From Hyphomicrobiales bacterium (GTDB lineage: Bacteria; Pseudomonadota; Alphaproteobacteria; Rhizobiales; Aestuariivirgaceae), in contig JALSGQ010000043.1 of NCBI GenBank assembly GCA_026982665.1, forward strand, positions 1 through 63,013: a DNA stretch of 63,013 nt, written 5' to 3'. This document shows positions 55,606 to 63,013 of this stretch, one piece after another; within the stretch, counting starts at the first letter, position 1, and each line of letters starts with the position of its first letter. The position numbers and the translations under genes were made by a program. A model generated the notes under the pieces. That model saw nothing but the letters and a program-made list of their open reading frames with translations. It had not been told where the DNA came from and did not search any database.

Positions 55606-56475
55606 ATGGCCGAGGTGCCATTCATCAAGATGAACGGGCTGGGCAACGACTTCGTGGTGCTGGACGCGCGCCAGCGCAAGCTGCCCATGAACGCCGCCAT
55701 TGCGCAGGCCATCGGTGATCGCGAGCAGGGCGTGGGGTGTGATCAGGTCATCATCCTGCGGGCCGATGACGTGGATGGTGTCGATGCCTTCATGGAGATC
55801 TGGAATCGCGATGGCTCCGAGGTGGCGGCCTGCGGCAACGCCACGCGCTGCATCGGCGACCTGCTGATGCGGGAGAAGGGCAGCGATACCGTTACCATTC
55901 GCACCCGTGCGGACATCTTGCGCGCGCGCCGGGCAGAAGACGGCATGATCAGCGTGGACATGGGCAAGCCGCGCTTCGGCTGGGAGGAGATCCCGCTGGC
56001 GGAGGAGTTTCGCGACACCCGCGGCATCGAGCTGCAGATCGGCCCCATCGACGCCCCCGTCCTGCACACGCCGTGCGCGGTGAACGTGGGCAATCCGCAT
56101 GCCATCTTCTGGGTGGATGACCTGGACATCATCGACCTTGCGCAGGCCGGGCCGTTGCTGGAAAATCATCCGGTGTTTCCGGAAGGGGCGAACATCTCGC
56201 TGGCGAAGGTGGAAGCGCCGGATCACCTGCGGCTGAAAGTGTGGGAACGCGGTGCCGGGCTGACGAAGGCCTGCGGCACGGCGGCCTGCGCGGCGGCGGT
56301 GTGCGCGGCGCGCACGGAGCGCACCGGCAGGAAGGTGCGTGTTACGCTGCCCGGTGGCGACCTGTTCATCCACTGGCGCGAGGAGGATGGGCGCATCGAG
56401 ATGACCGGGCCGGTGGAATACGAGTTCGAGGGCACGCTGCCCGCAACCCTGTTCGAGAGTGCACAAGCCACATGA
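55606..56475 (+). CDS. dapF: Diaminopimelate epimerase
   Basis: DapF interconverts LL- and meso-diaminopimelate; meso-DAP is the lysine precursor and a murein cross-linker. The 289-aa protein has the two catalytic cysteines in VAACGNATRCIGD (about residue 76) and KACGTAACAAAV (about 225), with KMNGLGNDFVVLD at the start and NVGNPHAIFWVDD. Stop overlaps mtaB start (ATGA). First gene of dapF-mtaB-ftsY-yciB, a translationally coupled run with overlapping stop and start codons. Confidence 0.98.
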   Translation: MAEVPFIKMNGLGNDFVVLDARQRKLPMNAAIAQAIGDREQGVGCDQVIILRADDVDGVDAFMEIWNRDGSEVAACGNATRCIGDLLMREKGSDTVTIRTRADILRARRAEDGMISVDMGKPRFGWEEIPLAEEFRDTRGIELQIGPIDAPVLHTPCAVNVGNPHAIFWVDDLDIIDLAQAGPLLENHPVFPEGANISLAKVEAPDHLRLKVWERGAGLTKACGTAACAAAVCAARTERTGRKVRVTLPGGDLFIHWREEDGRIEMTGPVEYEFEGTLPATLFESAQAT

Positions 56476-57800
56476 ACGCCAATGCCGAACATCCGCGGCT
56501 GATCACCTTCGGCTGCCGGCTGAACACCTACGAATCGGAGGCCATGCGCAGGCTGGCCGCCGAGGCCGGGCTGGGCGGTGCGGTGATCGTGAACACCTGC
56601 GCGGTAACGGCGGAGGCGCAGCGCCAGGCGCGGCAGGCCATCCGCAAGGCGCGACGCGAGCACCCGAATGCACCGCTCATCGTAACGGGCTGCGCGGCGC
56701 AGACGGAAGCGGAGGCCTTTGCCGGCATGGCGGAAACCGACGCGGTGCTGGGCAACGAGGAGAAGCTCGACACGGCGGCATGGCGGCAGGTGGCGGTGGC
56801 CTTGCGGGAAAGTGCAGATGTGGCATCCGGGCAGGACGATGCTGCCAGTGTAGCCGCTGGCGCTGCCAGCAAGCCCGTTATCGTGTCGGACATCATGCAG
56901 GCGCGGCGCGCCCGTGCCGTGCCGTTCTCCGGCTTTGCCGAGCGGGCGCGGGCCTTCGTGCAGGTGCAGACGGGGTGCGATCATCGCTGCACCTTCTGCA
57001 TCATCCCCTTCGGGCGCGGCAACGCCCGTTCGCTGCCGGTGGAGGAGGTCATCGCGCAGGTGCGCCAGGCCCGCGCGGCGGGGCATCGCGAGGTGGTGCT
57101 CACCGGCGTCGATCTCACCAGTTGGGGGCAGGAGCTGGATGGCGCGCCGCGGCTGGGGCACCTGCTGGCGGCGGTGCTGCGCGCGGTGCCGGAGCTTGAG
57201 CGGCTGCGCGTATCCTCCATCGACGTGGCGGAGATCGATGCCGAGTTCCTGCGGGTGCTGGCGGGCGAGGAGCGGCTGATGCCGCATCTGCACCTGTCCC
57301 TGCAGGCGGGTGATGACATGATCCTGAAGCGCATGAAGCGCCGCCATTCGCGCCAGCAGGCCATCGACTTCTGCCAGCAGGCGCGGGCGCTGCGTCCCGA
57401 TATTGCCTTCGGGGCGGACATCATCGCCGGATTCCCGACGGAAACGGAGGAGATGTTCGAAAACACGCTGGCGCTGGTGGATGCGTGCAACCTGGTGTGG
57501 CTGCACGTGTTTCCCTTCTCGCCGCGGCCCGGCACCCCGGCGGCGCGCATGCCGCAGGTGCCGCGCGAACAGGTGAAGCAGCGCGCCGCGGCCTTGCGGG
57601 CGGCAGGTGTGCGGCGGCGGGTGGCGCATTTGCGGCGGCAGGTGGGGCGCGAGCTTGCCGTGCTGGTGGAGCGCCCCGGGCTGGCGCGGGCGGAGGACAA
57701 CGCCGTGGTGCGCGTGCCGGAGGCGCTTCCAGCAGGCGAGATCGTGCGGGTGCGCATCACCGGCGCGACAGAAGAAGAACTGTTGGCGGAGGGAGCATGA
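56472..57800 (+). CDS. mtaB: tRNA (N6-L-threonylcarbamoyladenosine(37)-C2)-methylthiotransferase MtaB
   Basis: MtaB adds a methylthio group to t6A37 in tRNAs that read ANN codons, using two 4Fe-4S clusters. The 442-aa protein has the N-terminal UPF0004 domain with cysteines in TFGCRLNTYESE, VNTCAVTAEA and VTGCAAQTE, and the radical-SAM cluster CDHRCTFCIIPFGRG (about residue 172-186). A linker insert (ADVASGQDDAASVAAGAASK) is present near residue 125. The track ORF starts inside dapF; the ATG at 56472 overlaps the dapF stop. Overlaps ftsY (ATGA) at its end. Confidence 0.95.
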   Translation: MNANAEHPRLITFGCRLNTYESEAMRRLAAEAGLGGAVIVNTCAVTAEAQRQARQAIRKARREHPNAPLIVTGCAAQTEAEAFAGMAETDAVLGNEEKLDTAAWRQVAVALRESADVASGQDDAASVAAGAASKPVIVSDIMQARRARAVPFSGFAERARAFVQVQTGCDHRCTFCIIPFGRGNARSLPVEEVIAQVRQARAAGHREVVLTGVDLTSWGQELDGAPRLGHLLAAVLRAVPELERLRVSSIDVAEIDAEFLRVLAGEERLMPHLHLSLQAGDDMILKRMKRRHSRQQAIDFCQQARALRPDIAFGADIIAGFPTETEEMFENTLALVDACNLVWLHVFPFSPRPGTPAARMPQVPREQVKQRAAALRAAGVRRRVAHLRRQVGRELAVLVERPGLARAEDNAVVRVPEALPAGEIVRVRITGATEEELLAEGA

Positions 57801-59128
57801 GCGAGGACAAGCAGGAAAAGCGCGGCTTCTTCCGCCGGCTGTTCGGGCGGAAAAAGAAGCAGGAAACAGCAGCGCCACCAACTGAACCGGCAGCACCGCC
57901 GGCAGCGCCGGAAGCAGAACCGGCAGCGCCGGAGGCCGAGGAAGCTGCGCCCGCATCAGCCGCGCCATCGGCACAAGAGCCGGAAGCAGCCGGGGCTGCT
58001 CCGGAGCAACAGGCCGAGGCGCAACCACAGGAGGCCCCCGCCCCGCAACCGGAACAGGCAGCGCCGCCAGCAGCACCGGAGGTCGAACCGGCAGCATCGG
58101 AGATTGAACCGGAACCCGTTCCTGCCCCGGCGGAAACCGCGAAAACCCCGCCCAAGCCGGAACCGGAACACGAACCGAAAGAGCCGGAGCCGGCATCCTC
58201 CGGCGGCTTCTTCAGCCGCCTGAAGCGCGGGCTGGCGAAGACCTCTTCGCGGCTGGCGGAGAACATCGGCGGCATCTTCACGAAGCGCAAGCTGGATGAC
58301 GAGATGCTGCAGGATCTGGAGGACATCCTGATCCAGGCCGATCTCGGCATCGACATGAGCGAGCGCATCATCGAACGGCTGCGCCGCGAACGCTTCGAGA
58401 AGAACGTTTCGCCGGAAGAGGTGCAGCAGGTGATGGCGGAGGAAATCGCCGCCGTCATGGAAAAGGTGCAGCAGCCCTTCGCCATTGACGATACGCACAA
58501 GCCCTTCGTGGTGCTGGTGGTGGGGGTGAACGGTTCGGGCAAGACCACCACCATCGGCAAGCTGGCGGCGATCGCGAAGCGCGAGGGGCACGAGGTGATG
58601 CTGGTGGCGGGCGATACCTTCCGCGCCGCCGCCGTGGAGCAACTGAAGATCTGGGCGGAGCGCTCCGGCGCGCGCTTCATGAGCCGCGAGACGGGAGCGG
58701 ATGCCGCCGCCCTGGCCTATGATGCGCTTCAGCAGGCGCGCGAGGAGGGCGTGGACATCGTCTTCATGGACACCGCCGGGCGCCTGCAGAACCGCAAGGA
58801 GCTGATGGACGAGCTGGCCAAGATCGTGCGGGTGATGCGGAAGGTCATCCCCGAAGCGCCGCATGCGGTGCTGCTGGTGCTGGATGCCACCACGGGGCAG
58901 AATGCGCTCAACCAGGTGCAGGTGTTCCGCGAGGTGGTGGGCGTAACGGGGCTGGTGATGACCAAGCTGGACGGCACCGCGCGCGGCGGCATCCTGGTGG
59001 CCATTGCCGAGAAGCACGGGCTGCCGGTGCATGCCATCGGCGTTGGCGAGGGCATCGACGATTTGCAACCCTTCGATGCTCAGGCCTTCGCCCGTGCCAT
59101 CGCCGGACTGGGAGAAGAGAAGCAATGA
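57797..59128 (+). CDS. ftsY: SRP receptor FtsY
   Basis: FtsY docks ribosome-SRP complexes at the membrane and, with Ffh (encoded at 61476), hydrolyses GTP to hand the nascent chain to the translocon. The 443-aa protein has a basic head (KRGFFRRLFGRKKK) for lipid contact, an acidic, Ala/Pro/Glu-rich A domain (residues 25-135), then the N domain (GLAKTSSRLAENIGGIF) and G domain with G1 GVNGSGKTTTIGKLA, DTFRAAAVEQL, DTAGRLQNRKELMDEL and TKLDGTARGGIL. Start ATG at 57797 overlaps mtaB. Confidence 0.98.
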   Translation: MSEDKQEKRGFFRRLFGRKKKQETAAPPTEPAAPPAAPEAEPAAPEAEEAAPASAAPSAQEPEAAGAAPEQQAEAQPQEAPAPQPEQAAPPAAPEVEPAASEIEPEPVPAPAETAKTPPKPEPEHEPKEPEPASSGGFFSRLKRGLAKTSSRLAENIGGIFTKRKLDDEMLQDLEDILIQADLGIDMSERIIERLRRERFEKNVSPEEVQQVMAEEIAAVMEKVQQPFAIDDTHKPFVVLVVGVNGSGKTTTIGKLAAIAKREGHEVMLVAGDTFRAAAVEQLKIWAERSGARFMSRETGADAAALAYDALQQAREEGVDIVFMDTAGRLQNRKELMDELAKIVRVMRKVIPEAPHAVLLVLDATTGQNALNQVQVFREVVGVTGLVMTKLDGTARGGILVAIAEKHGLPVHAIGVGEGIDDLQPFDAQAFARAIAGLGEEKQ

Positions 59129-59718
59129 CGGATGCCACGCAGCAGCAAGCGCAGCGCGAGCTTTCGCCGGGGCTGAAGATGCTCACCGAGGCGGGGCCGC
59201 TGCTGCTGTTCTTCATCGTCAACGCCAAGTGGGGCATCTTTGCCGCCACCGCCGTTTACATGGCAAGTGCTGCCGTGGCCATGCTCTACACGTGGCTGAA
59301 GATCCGTCGGCTGCCGTTGATGCCCATCATCGCGCTGGCCTTCGTGCTATTGTTCGGCGGGCTGACCATCTGGCTGCATGATGATGTCTTCATCAAGGTG
59401 AAGGTTACGCTGGTGAATGCGCTGTTCGGTGCCATCCTGCTGGGCGGGCTGGCGTTCAACCGGCTGTTTCTGAAGATGCTGATGGGCGAGGCCCTGCGCC
59501 TGACCGATGTCGGTTGGCGCAAGATCACCCTTGCATGGGGGTTGTTCTTCTTCGCCCTGGCCGGGCTGAACGAGGTGGTGTGGCGCAATGTCTCCACCGA
59601 TGCCTGGGTGAACTTCAAGGTCTTCGGCCTGTTGCCCATCACCTTCATCTTCGCCTTTGCGCTGACGCCGCTGATGCTGAAGCATCAGCTGGACGAAGAG
59701 GGCGAAGAGGAGCATTGA
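59125..59718 (+). CDS. Inner-membrane septation protein YciB/IspZ
   Basis: 197-aa inner-membrane protein with five hydrophobic segments and the family pattern: EAGPLLLFFIVNAKWGIF, KVTLVNALFGAILLGGLAFNR, LKMLMGEALRLTDVGWRKITLAWGLFFFALAGLNEVVWRN and VNFKVFGLLPITFIF. YciB interacts with division and elongation complexes and influences septum formation. Start ATG at 59125 overlaps the ftsY stop. Adjacent placement to ftsY is conserved in alphaproteobacteria. A short hairpin CCCC-GTGCA-GGGG lies between it and leuB. Confidence 0.95.
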   Translation: MTDATQQQAQRELSPGLKMLTEAGPLLLFFIVNAKWGIFAATAVYMASAAVAMLYTWLKIRRLPLMPIIALAFVLLFGGLTIWLHDDVFIKVKVTLVNALFGAILLGGLAFNRLFLKMLMGEALRLTDVGWRKITLAWGLFFFALAGLNEVVWRNVSTDAWVNFKVFGLLPITFIFAFALTPLMLKHQLDEEGEEEH

Positions 59719-59787
59719 CGCCGGGCCGGTTGCCGCGATAAGCCCCGTGCAGGGGAAAACCACCAGATACAAATTCGGGGAAATACC

Positions 59788-60900
59788 ATGCAGACCTACC
59801 GCGTGCTGCTGCTGGCCGGTGATGGCATCGGCCCGGAGATCATGGCCGAGGCGAAGAAGATTCTCGACTGGATGAACGCGCAGGGCATCGCCCGCTTCGA
59901 GACCGAAGAGGGGCTGGTGGGCGGCGCCGCTTACGATGCGCATGGCGTCGCCATCTCCGAGGAGGACATGGACAAGGCGCTGGCTGCCGATGCGGTGCTG
60001 TTCGGCGCCGTCGGCGGGCCGAAGTGGGATGACGTGCCCTACGACGTGCGGCCCGAGGCGGGTCTGCTGCGCCTGCGCAAGGACCTGGGGCTGTTCGCCA
60101 ACCTGAGGCCTGCCATCTGCTACCCGGCGCTGGCCGATGCCTCGTCGCTGAAGCGCGAGCTGGTGGAGGGGCTGGACATCCTCATCGTGCGCGAGCTGAC
60201 CGGCGGGGTGTATTTCGGCCAGCCGAAGGAGATCGTAACGCTGGAGAGCGGCGAGAAGCGCGCGGTGGACAGCCAGCTCTACTTCGAGCACGAGGTGGAG
60301 CGCATTGCCCGCGTCGCCTTCGACCTGGCGCGCACGCGGCGCAACCTGGTGCATTCGTCGGACAAGAAGAACGTGATGAAGACCGGCGTGCTGTGGGACG
60401 AGGTGGTGCGCCGGGTGCACGCGGCGGATTATGCAGACGTGGAGCTGCAGCACATCCTGGCAGACAACTGCGCCATGCAACTGGTGCGCCAGCCGAAGCA
60501 GTTCGACGTGATCGTTACCGACAACCTGTTCGGCGACATTCTCTCCGACGTGGCGGCGATGCTGACGGGAAGCCTCGGCATGCTGCCGTCGGCCTCCCTC
60601 GGCGCGCCGGACGAGGCCACGGGCAAGCGCAAGGCGCTGTATGAGCCGGTGCACGGCTCCGCGCCGGACATCGCCGGGCAGGGCAAGGCCAACCCCATTG
60701 CCATGATTGCCTCGCTGGCGATGATGCTGCGCTATTCCTTCGACATGGGCGATTGGGCAGAGAAGGTGGAGCAGGCCATTGCCGAGGCGCTGGCCGAGGG
60801 CGTGGCCACCGCCGACATCGCGCGCGAGGGCAGCCGCATCATCTCCACCGCCGAGATGGGCGACCTGATCCTGAACAAGCTGCAGGCGCTGGCGGGCTGA
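59788..60900 (+). CDS. leuB: 3-isopropylmalate dehydrogenase
   Basis: LeuB oxidises and decarboxylates 3-isopropylmalate to 2-oxoisocaproate, the penultimate step of leucine synthesis, with NAD. The 370-aa protein has [67 protein letters not shown], the catalytic Lys/Asp region [30 protein letters not shown] and [20 protein letters not shown]. Ribosome binding site GGGGAAATACC before the ATG at 59788. leuS, in this window, uses the product but is not linked. Converges on a small minus-strand gene. Confidence 0.98.
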   Translation: MQTYRVLLLAGDGIGPEIMAEAKKILDWMNAQGIARFETEEGLVGGAAYDAHGVAISEEDMDKALAADAVLFGAVGGPKWDDVPYDVRPEAGLLRLRKDLGLFANLRPAICYPALADASSLKRELVEGLDILIVRELTGGVYFGQPKEIVTLESGEKRAVDSQLYFEHEVERIARVAFDLARTRRNLVHSSDKKNVMKTGVLWDEVVRRVHAADYADVELQHILADNCAMQLVRQPKQFDVIVTDNLFGDILSDVAAMLTGSLGMLPSASLGAPDEATGKRKALYEPVHGSAPDIAGQGKANPIAMIASLAMMLRYSFDMGDWAEKVEQAIAEALAEGVATADIAREGSRIISTAEMGDLILNKLQALAG

Positions 60901-60940
60901 GGGGGTGCTCCCCGGCCTTGCGCGCGTGCCGAGAGCATGT

Positions 60941-61228
60941 TCACTTCAGCACGTAGGTGGAGAACAGGTGCCAGAGCAGGTAGAGCGCGAAGGCATAGCC
61001 CAGGGCACGGCCCACGCGCGGGCCCCAGACCTCCGGCCAGTCGTTGAACCCATCGCCGCTGGCCTGCTGCTGTTGTCCACCGCGCCTGTCGTGCTGGCTG
61101 CGTTCGTCCGGCAGCCCGGCACCGCCGGTGAGCTTCTCGCCCTGCTCGGCGGTGTGGCGCATCTGCTCGGCAAAGCGCCGCCGGGTTTCGGCCTCCACGT
61201 CCTCGCGGTGCGTATCCTGCCCGTTCAT
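60941..61228 (-). CDS. Small tail-anchored membrane protein, unknown
   Basis: 95-aa protein with a hydrophilic N-terminal half (Glu/Arg/Gln-rich: EDVEAETRRRFAEQMRHTAEQGEKL), a Gln-rich linker (RRGGQQQQASG) and a single C-terminal hydrophobic helix (GRALGYAFALYLLWHLFSTYV) that would anchor it in the membrane with the N-terminus in the cytoplasm. The ATG at 61228 has GGAGG ten bases upstream, and the longer track start at 61267 has none. I do not recognise a family. It faces leuB tail to tail and is divergent from ffh. Coding use looks like real protein: the codon third positions are GC-rich and the shadows are poor. Confidence 0.65.
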   Translation of the reverse strand: MNGQDTHREDVEAETRRRFAEQMRHTAEQGEKLTGGAGLPDERSQHDRRGGQQQQASGDGFNDWPEVWGPRVGRALGYAFALYLLWHLFSTYVLK

Positions 61229-61475
61229 TCCTGCCATGCCTCCCGAAATATTTGACCTTCGCCGCACAATGCCGTAAAAGCCGCGTGTTTTCCATACAGG
61301 CAGCGTGAATGCCTTGGGCTATCCCGCACATGGCTCCCACCCGATAGCAGGAGCCGGGAGGCGGGAGGGTCGCCGCCCGTCAGCGAGGGTTCGCCCGCGG
61401 GCGCGCTACGCTTTTGTGCTAAGGTCATCGCTGCCCTACATGGAAAACACTGACAGGATCCGAAGAGGCCGAAAC

Positions 61476-63013
61476 ATGTTCGACACCCTGCAGGAGCGCC
61501 TTTCCGGCATCTTCGACAAGCTCACCGGGCGCGGTGTGCTGTCGGAGAAGGACGTGGACGCAGCCATGCGCGAGGTGCGCCGCGCGCTGATCGAGGCCGA
61601 CGTGGCGCTGCCCGTGGTGCGCTCCTTCGTCGAGCAGGTGCGCGAGCGCGCCGTGGGCCAGGAGGTCATCCGCTCCGTGCAGCCGGGGCAGATGGTCATC
61701 AAGATCGTCCATGACGCGCTGGTGGAGATGCTGGGCGAGCACGCGCCGTTGCGCGTGGATGGCGAGCCGCCCAACGTCATCCTCATGGTCGGCCTGCAGG
61801 GTTCGGGCAAGACCACGACCTCGGCCAAGATCGCCCGCTGGCTGAAGGAGGAGCGGCGCAGGAAGGTGCTGCTGGCCTCGCTCGACACCCAGCGCCCCGC
61901 GGCGCAGGAGCAGCTGGCCACGCTGGCCAGGCAGATCGACGTTGCCAGCCTGCCCATCGTTCCCGGCCAGACGCCGGTGGAAATCGCCGAGCGCGCCATC
62001 AGGGAGGCGCGCACCGGTGGCTTTGACGTGGTGATCCTCGATACCGCAGGCCGCCTGCACATCGACGAGGAGCTGATGGACGAGGTGAAAGCCATCCGCG
62101 CGGTGGCCGAGCCGTCCGAGACGCTGCTGGTGGCCGATGCGCTCACCGGTCAGGATGCCGTCAACCTGGCGCAGAGCTTTGATGAGGCGGTTGGTATTAC
62201 CGGCATCGTGCTCACCCGCACCGATGGCGACGGGCGCGGCGGCGCGGCGCTGTCCATGCGCGCGGTAACGGGCAAGCCCATCAAGCTCATCGGCACCGGC
62301 GAGAAGCTGGCCGACATGGAGCCGTTCCACCCCAGCCGCATTGCCGATCGCATCCTCGGCATGGGCGATGTCGTCTCGCTGGTGGAGAAGGCGGCGAAGA
62401 CCATCGACGAGGAGAAGGCGCGCAAGATCGCCGAGCGCATGAAGAAGGGCGCCTTCACCCTCGACGACCTGGCCGAGCAACTGAAGCAGATGCAGAAGCT
62501 GGGCGGCATGCAGAGCATCCTTTCCATGCTGCCGGGCATGGGCAAGATCAAGAAGCAGCTCGCCGGCATCGACCTCGATGACCTGGTGCTGAAGCGCCAG
62601 CTTGCCATCATCAATTCCATGACGCGCAAGGAGCGCCTTTTCCCGAAGATCATCAACGCCTCGCGCAAGAAGCGCATTGCCGCCGGCTCCGGCACCTCGG
62701 TGCAGGATGTCAACAAGCTGTTGAAGATGCACAAGCAGATGGCGGTGATGATGAAGAAGATGGGCAAGGGCGGCGGCATGCTGGGCAGGATGTTCGGCCT
62801 TGGCAAGGGTGCCGCAGGCCCGTCGGAGGAGGAGCTGGCGCGGTTGCAGCAGGAGCTGGCGGGCATGGATCCGGCCGCGCTGCCGCCGGAGCTGCGCGAC
62901 ATGGCCAGGGCGCTGGAAGATGGCAAGGGCGGCAAGGGGGGCGATGCATCCGTCGCGCCGCCTGCGGGGCTGCCCGGCATGGGTGGCCTGCCGGGGCTGG
63001 GCGGTGGCCTGCC
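61476..63013 (+). CDS. ffh: Signal recognition particle protein Ffh (runs off the right edge)
   Basis: Protein subunit of SRP, which binds signal sequences on ribosomes and pairs with FtsY. The reading frame is open from ATG 61476 to the end of the window (512 codons) and was not in the ORF track because no stop is reached. It has the N domain (MFDTLQERLSGIFDKLTGRGVLSE), the G domain with G1 GLQGSGKTTTSAKIA, DTQRPAAQEQL, DTAGRLHIDEELMDE and TRTDGDGRGGAALS, and the Met-rich M domain with LPGMG, SMTRKERLFPKIINASRKKRIAAGSGTSVQDVN. The C-terminal Gly/Met/Pro-rich tail (LPGMGGLPGLGGG) is cut by the edge. RBS AGAGG upstream. Confidence 0.98.
   Translation, partial: MFDTLQERLSGIFDKLTGRGVLSEKDVDAAMREVRRALIEADVALPVVRSFVEQVRERAVGQEVIRSVQPGQMVIKIVHDALVEMLGEHAPLRVDGEPPNVILMVGLQGSGKTTTSAKIARWLKEERRRKVLLASLDTQRPAAQEQLATLARQIDVASLPIVPGQTPVEIAERAIREARTGGFDVVILDTAGRLHIDEELMDEVKAIRAVAEPSETLLVADALTGQDAVNLAQSFDEAVGITGIVLTRTDGDGRGGAALSMRAVTGKPIKLIGTGEKLADMEPFHPSRIADRILGMGDVVSLVEKAAKTIDEEKARKIAERMKKGAFTLDDLAEQLKQMQKLGGMQSILSMLPGMGKIKKQLAGIDLDDLVLKRQLAIINSMTRKERLFPKIINASRKKRIAAGSGTSVQDVNKLLKMHKQMAVMMKKMGKGGGMLGRMFGLGKGAAGPSEEELARLQQELAGMDPAALPPELRDMARALEDGKGGKGGDASVAPPAGLPGMGGLPGLGGGL

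Noticed and set aside
56223-58196. 657-codon ORF on the minus strand opposite mtaB and ftsY
   Set aside because: Shadow; Pro/Leu/Val repeats reflect the Ala/Pro/Glu-rich A domain of ftsY read backwards.

Overview
The window is about 63 kb of GC-rich (roughly two-thirds G+C by eye), densely coded bacterial chromosome, almost certainly from an alphaproteobacterium. The lineage signal comes from families and gene orders typical of that class: GapR (DUF2312), CarD, DUF1036 next to pyk, DUF882, IalB-like protein, DUF4167, the order lysC-ptsP-(RodZ-like)-prfA-prmC-DUF4167, the order dapF-mtaB-ftsY-yciB near ffh, and divergent argH/tlpA. I see no prophage, insertion sequence, CRISPR array, integrase or plasmid gene. 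This is core chromosome rather than an accessory island.

Layout: (1) 1-80, tail of dut. (2) 341-7898, a minus-strand run argB > HAD nucleotidase > dapD > SGNH-like exported protein > trpF > folP > glmM, with ATGA overlaps at the first two junctions. (3) 8043-13882, plus-strand ppsR-like kinase, a small Gly/Met-rich protein, znuC-znuB and korA-korB. (4) 13883-14200, a non-coding block of three stacked inverted repeats. (5) purH facing a heparinase II/III-like gene, then ialB, then leuS > lptE > holA on the minus strand. (6) yggS, a DUF3108 protein and a DUF882 peptidase with a long tail. (7) carD, a TPR protein and tRNA-Gly(GCC) on the minus strand. (8) YbaK-family deacylase, rlmN, ftsH. (9) gapR, an N-formylglutamate amidohydrolase-like gene, DUF1036, pyk. 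(10) argH with a coupled small membrane protein, then tlpA, ccdA, a lone Flp pilin, a rhomboid protease and a membrane ClpP-class protease. (11) a D-Ala-D-Ala carboxypeptidase, lysC, ptsP, RodZ-like, prfA, prmC, DUF4167, zapE. (12) dapF, mtaB, ftsY, yciB, leuB, a small membrane protein, and ffh, which runs off the right edge and is missing from the ORF track.

Functionally the genes cover amino-acid synthesis (lysC, dapD, dapF, argB, argH, trpF, leuB), nucleotide, folate and cell-wall precursors (dut, purH, folP, glmM), translation and its quality control (leuS, prfA, prmC, rlmN, mtaB, YbaK-type deacylase, tRNA-Gly), membrane targeting and proteolysis (ffh, ftsY, ftsH, rhomboid, ClpP-class), and envelope biogenesis (lptE, DD-carboxypeptidase, DUF882, RodZ-like, yciB).

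The most striking observation is not a gene. In a by-eye scan of the whole window I found no GTCAC or GTGAC (GTSAC), where base composition predicts on the order of 100. GTTAC and GTAAC are common, and every Val-Thr codon pair I checked uses GTT or GTA before ACN in genes that otherwise prefer GTG and GTC. That suggests long-term selection against one pentamer, for example by a restriction-modification or related DNA-recognition system encoded elsewhere. Other points worth a look are the structured korB-purH spacer, a 12-bp inverted repeat in the carD leader, a degenerate SxN motif in the DD-carboxypeptidase, an SGNH-like protein without its nucleophile serine, and several short tandem or phased repeats in front of genes.
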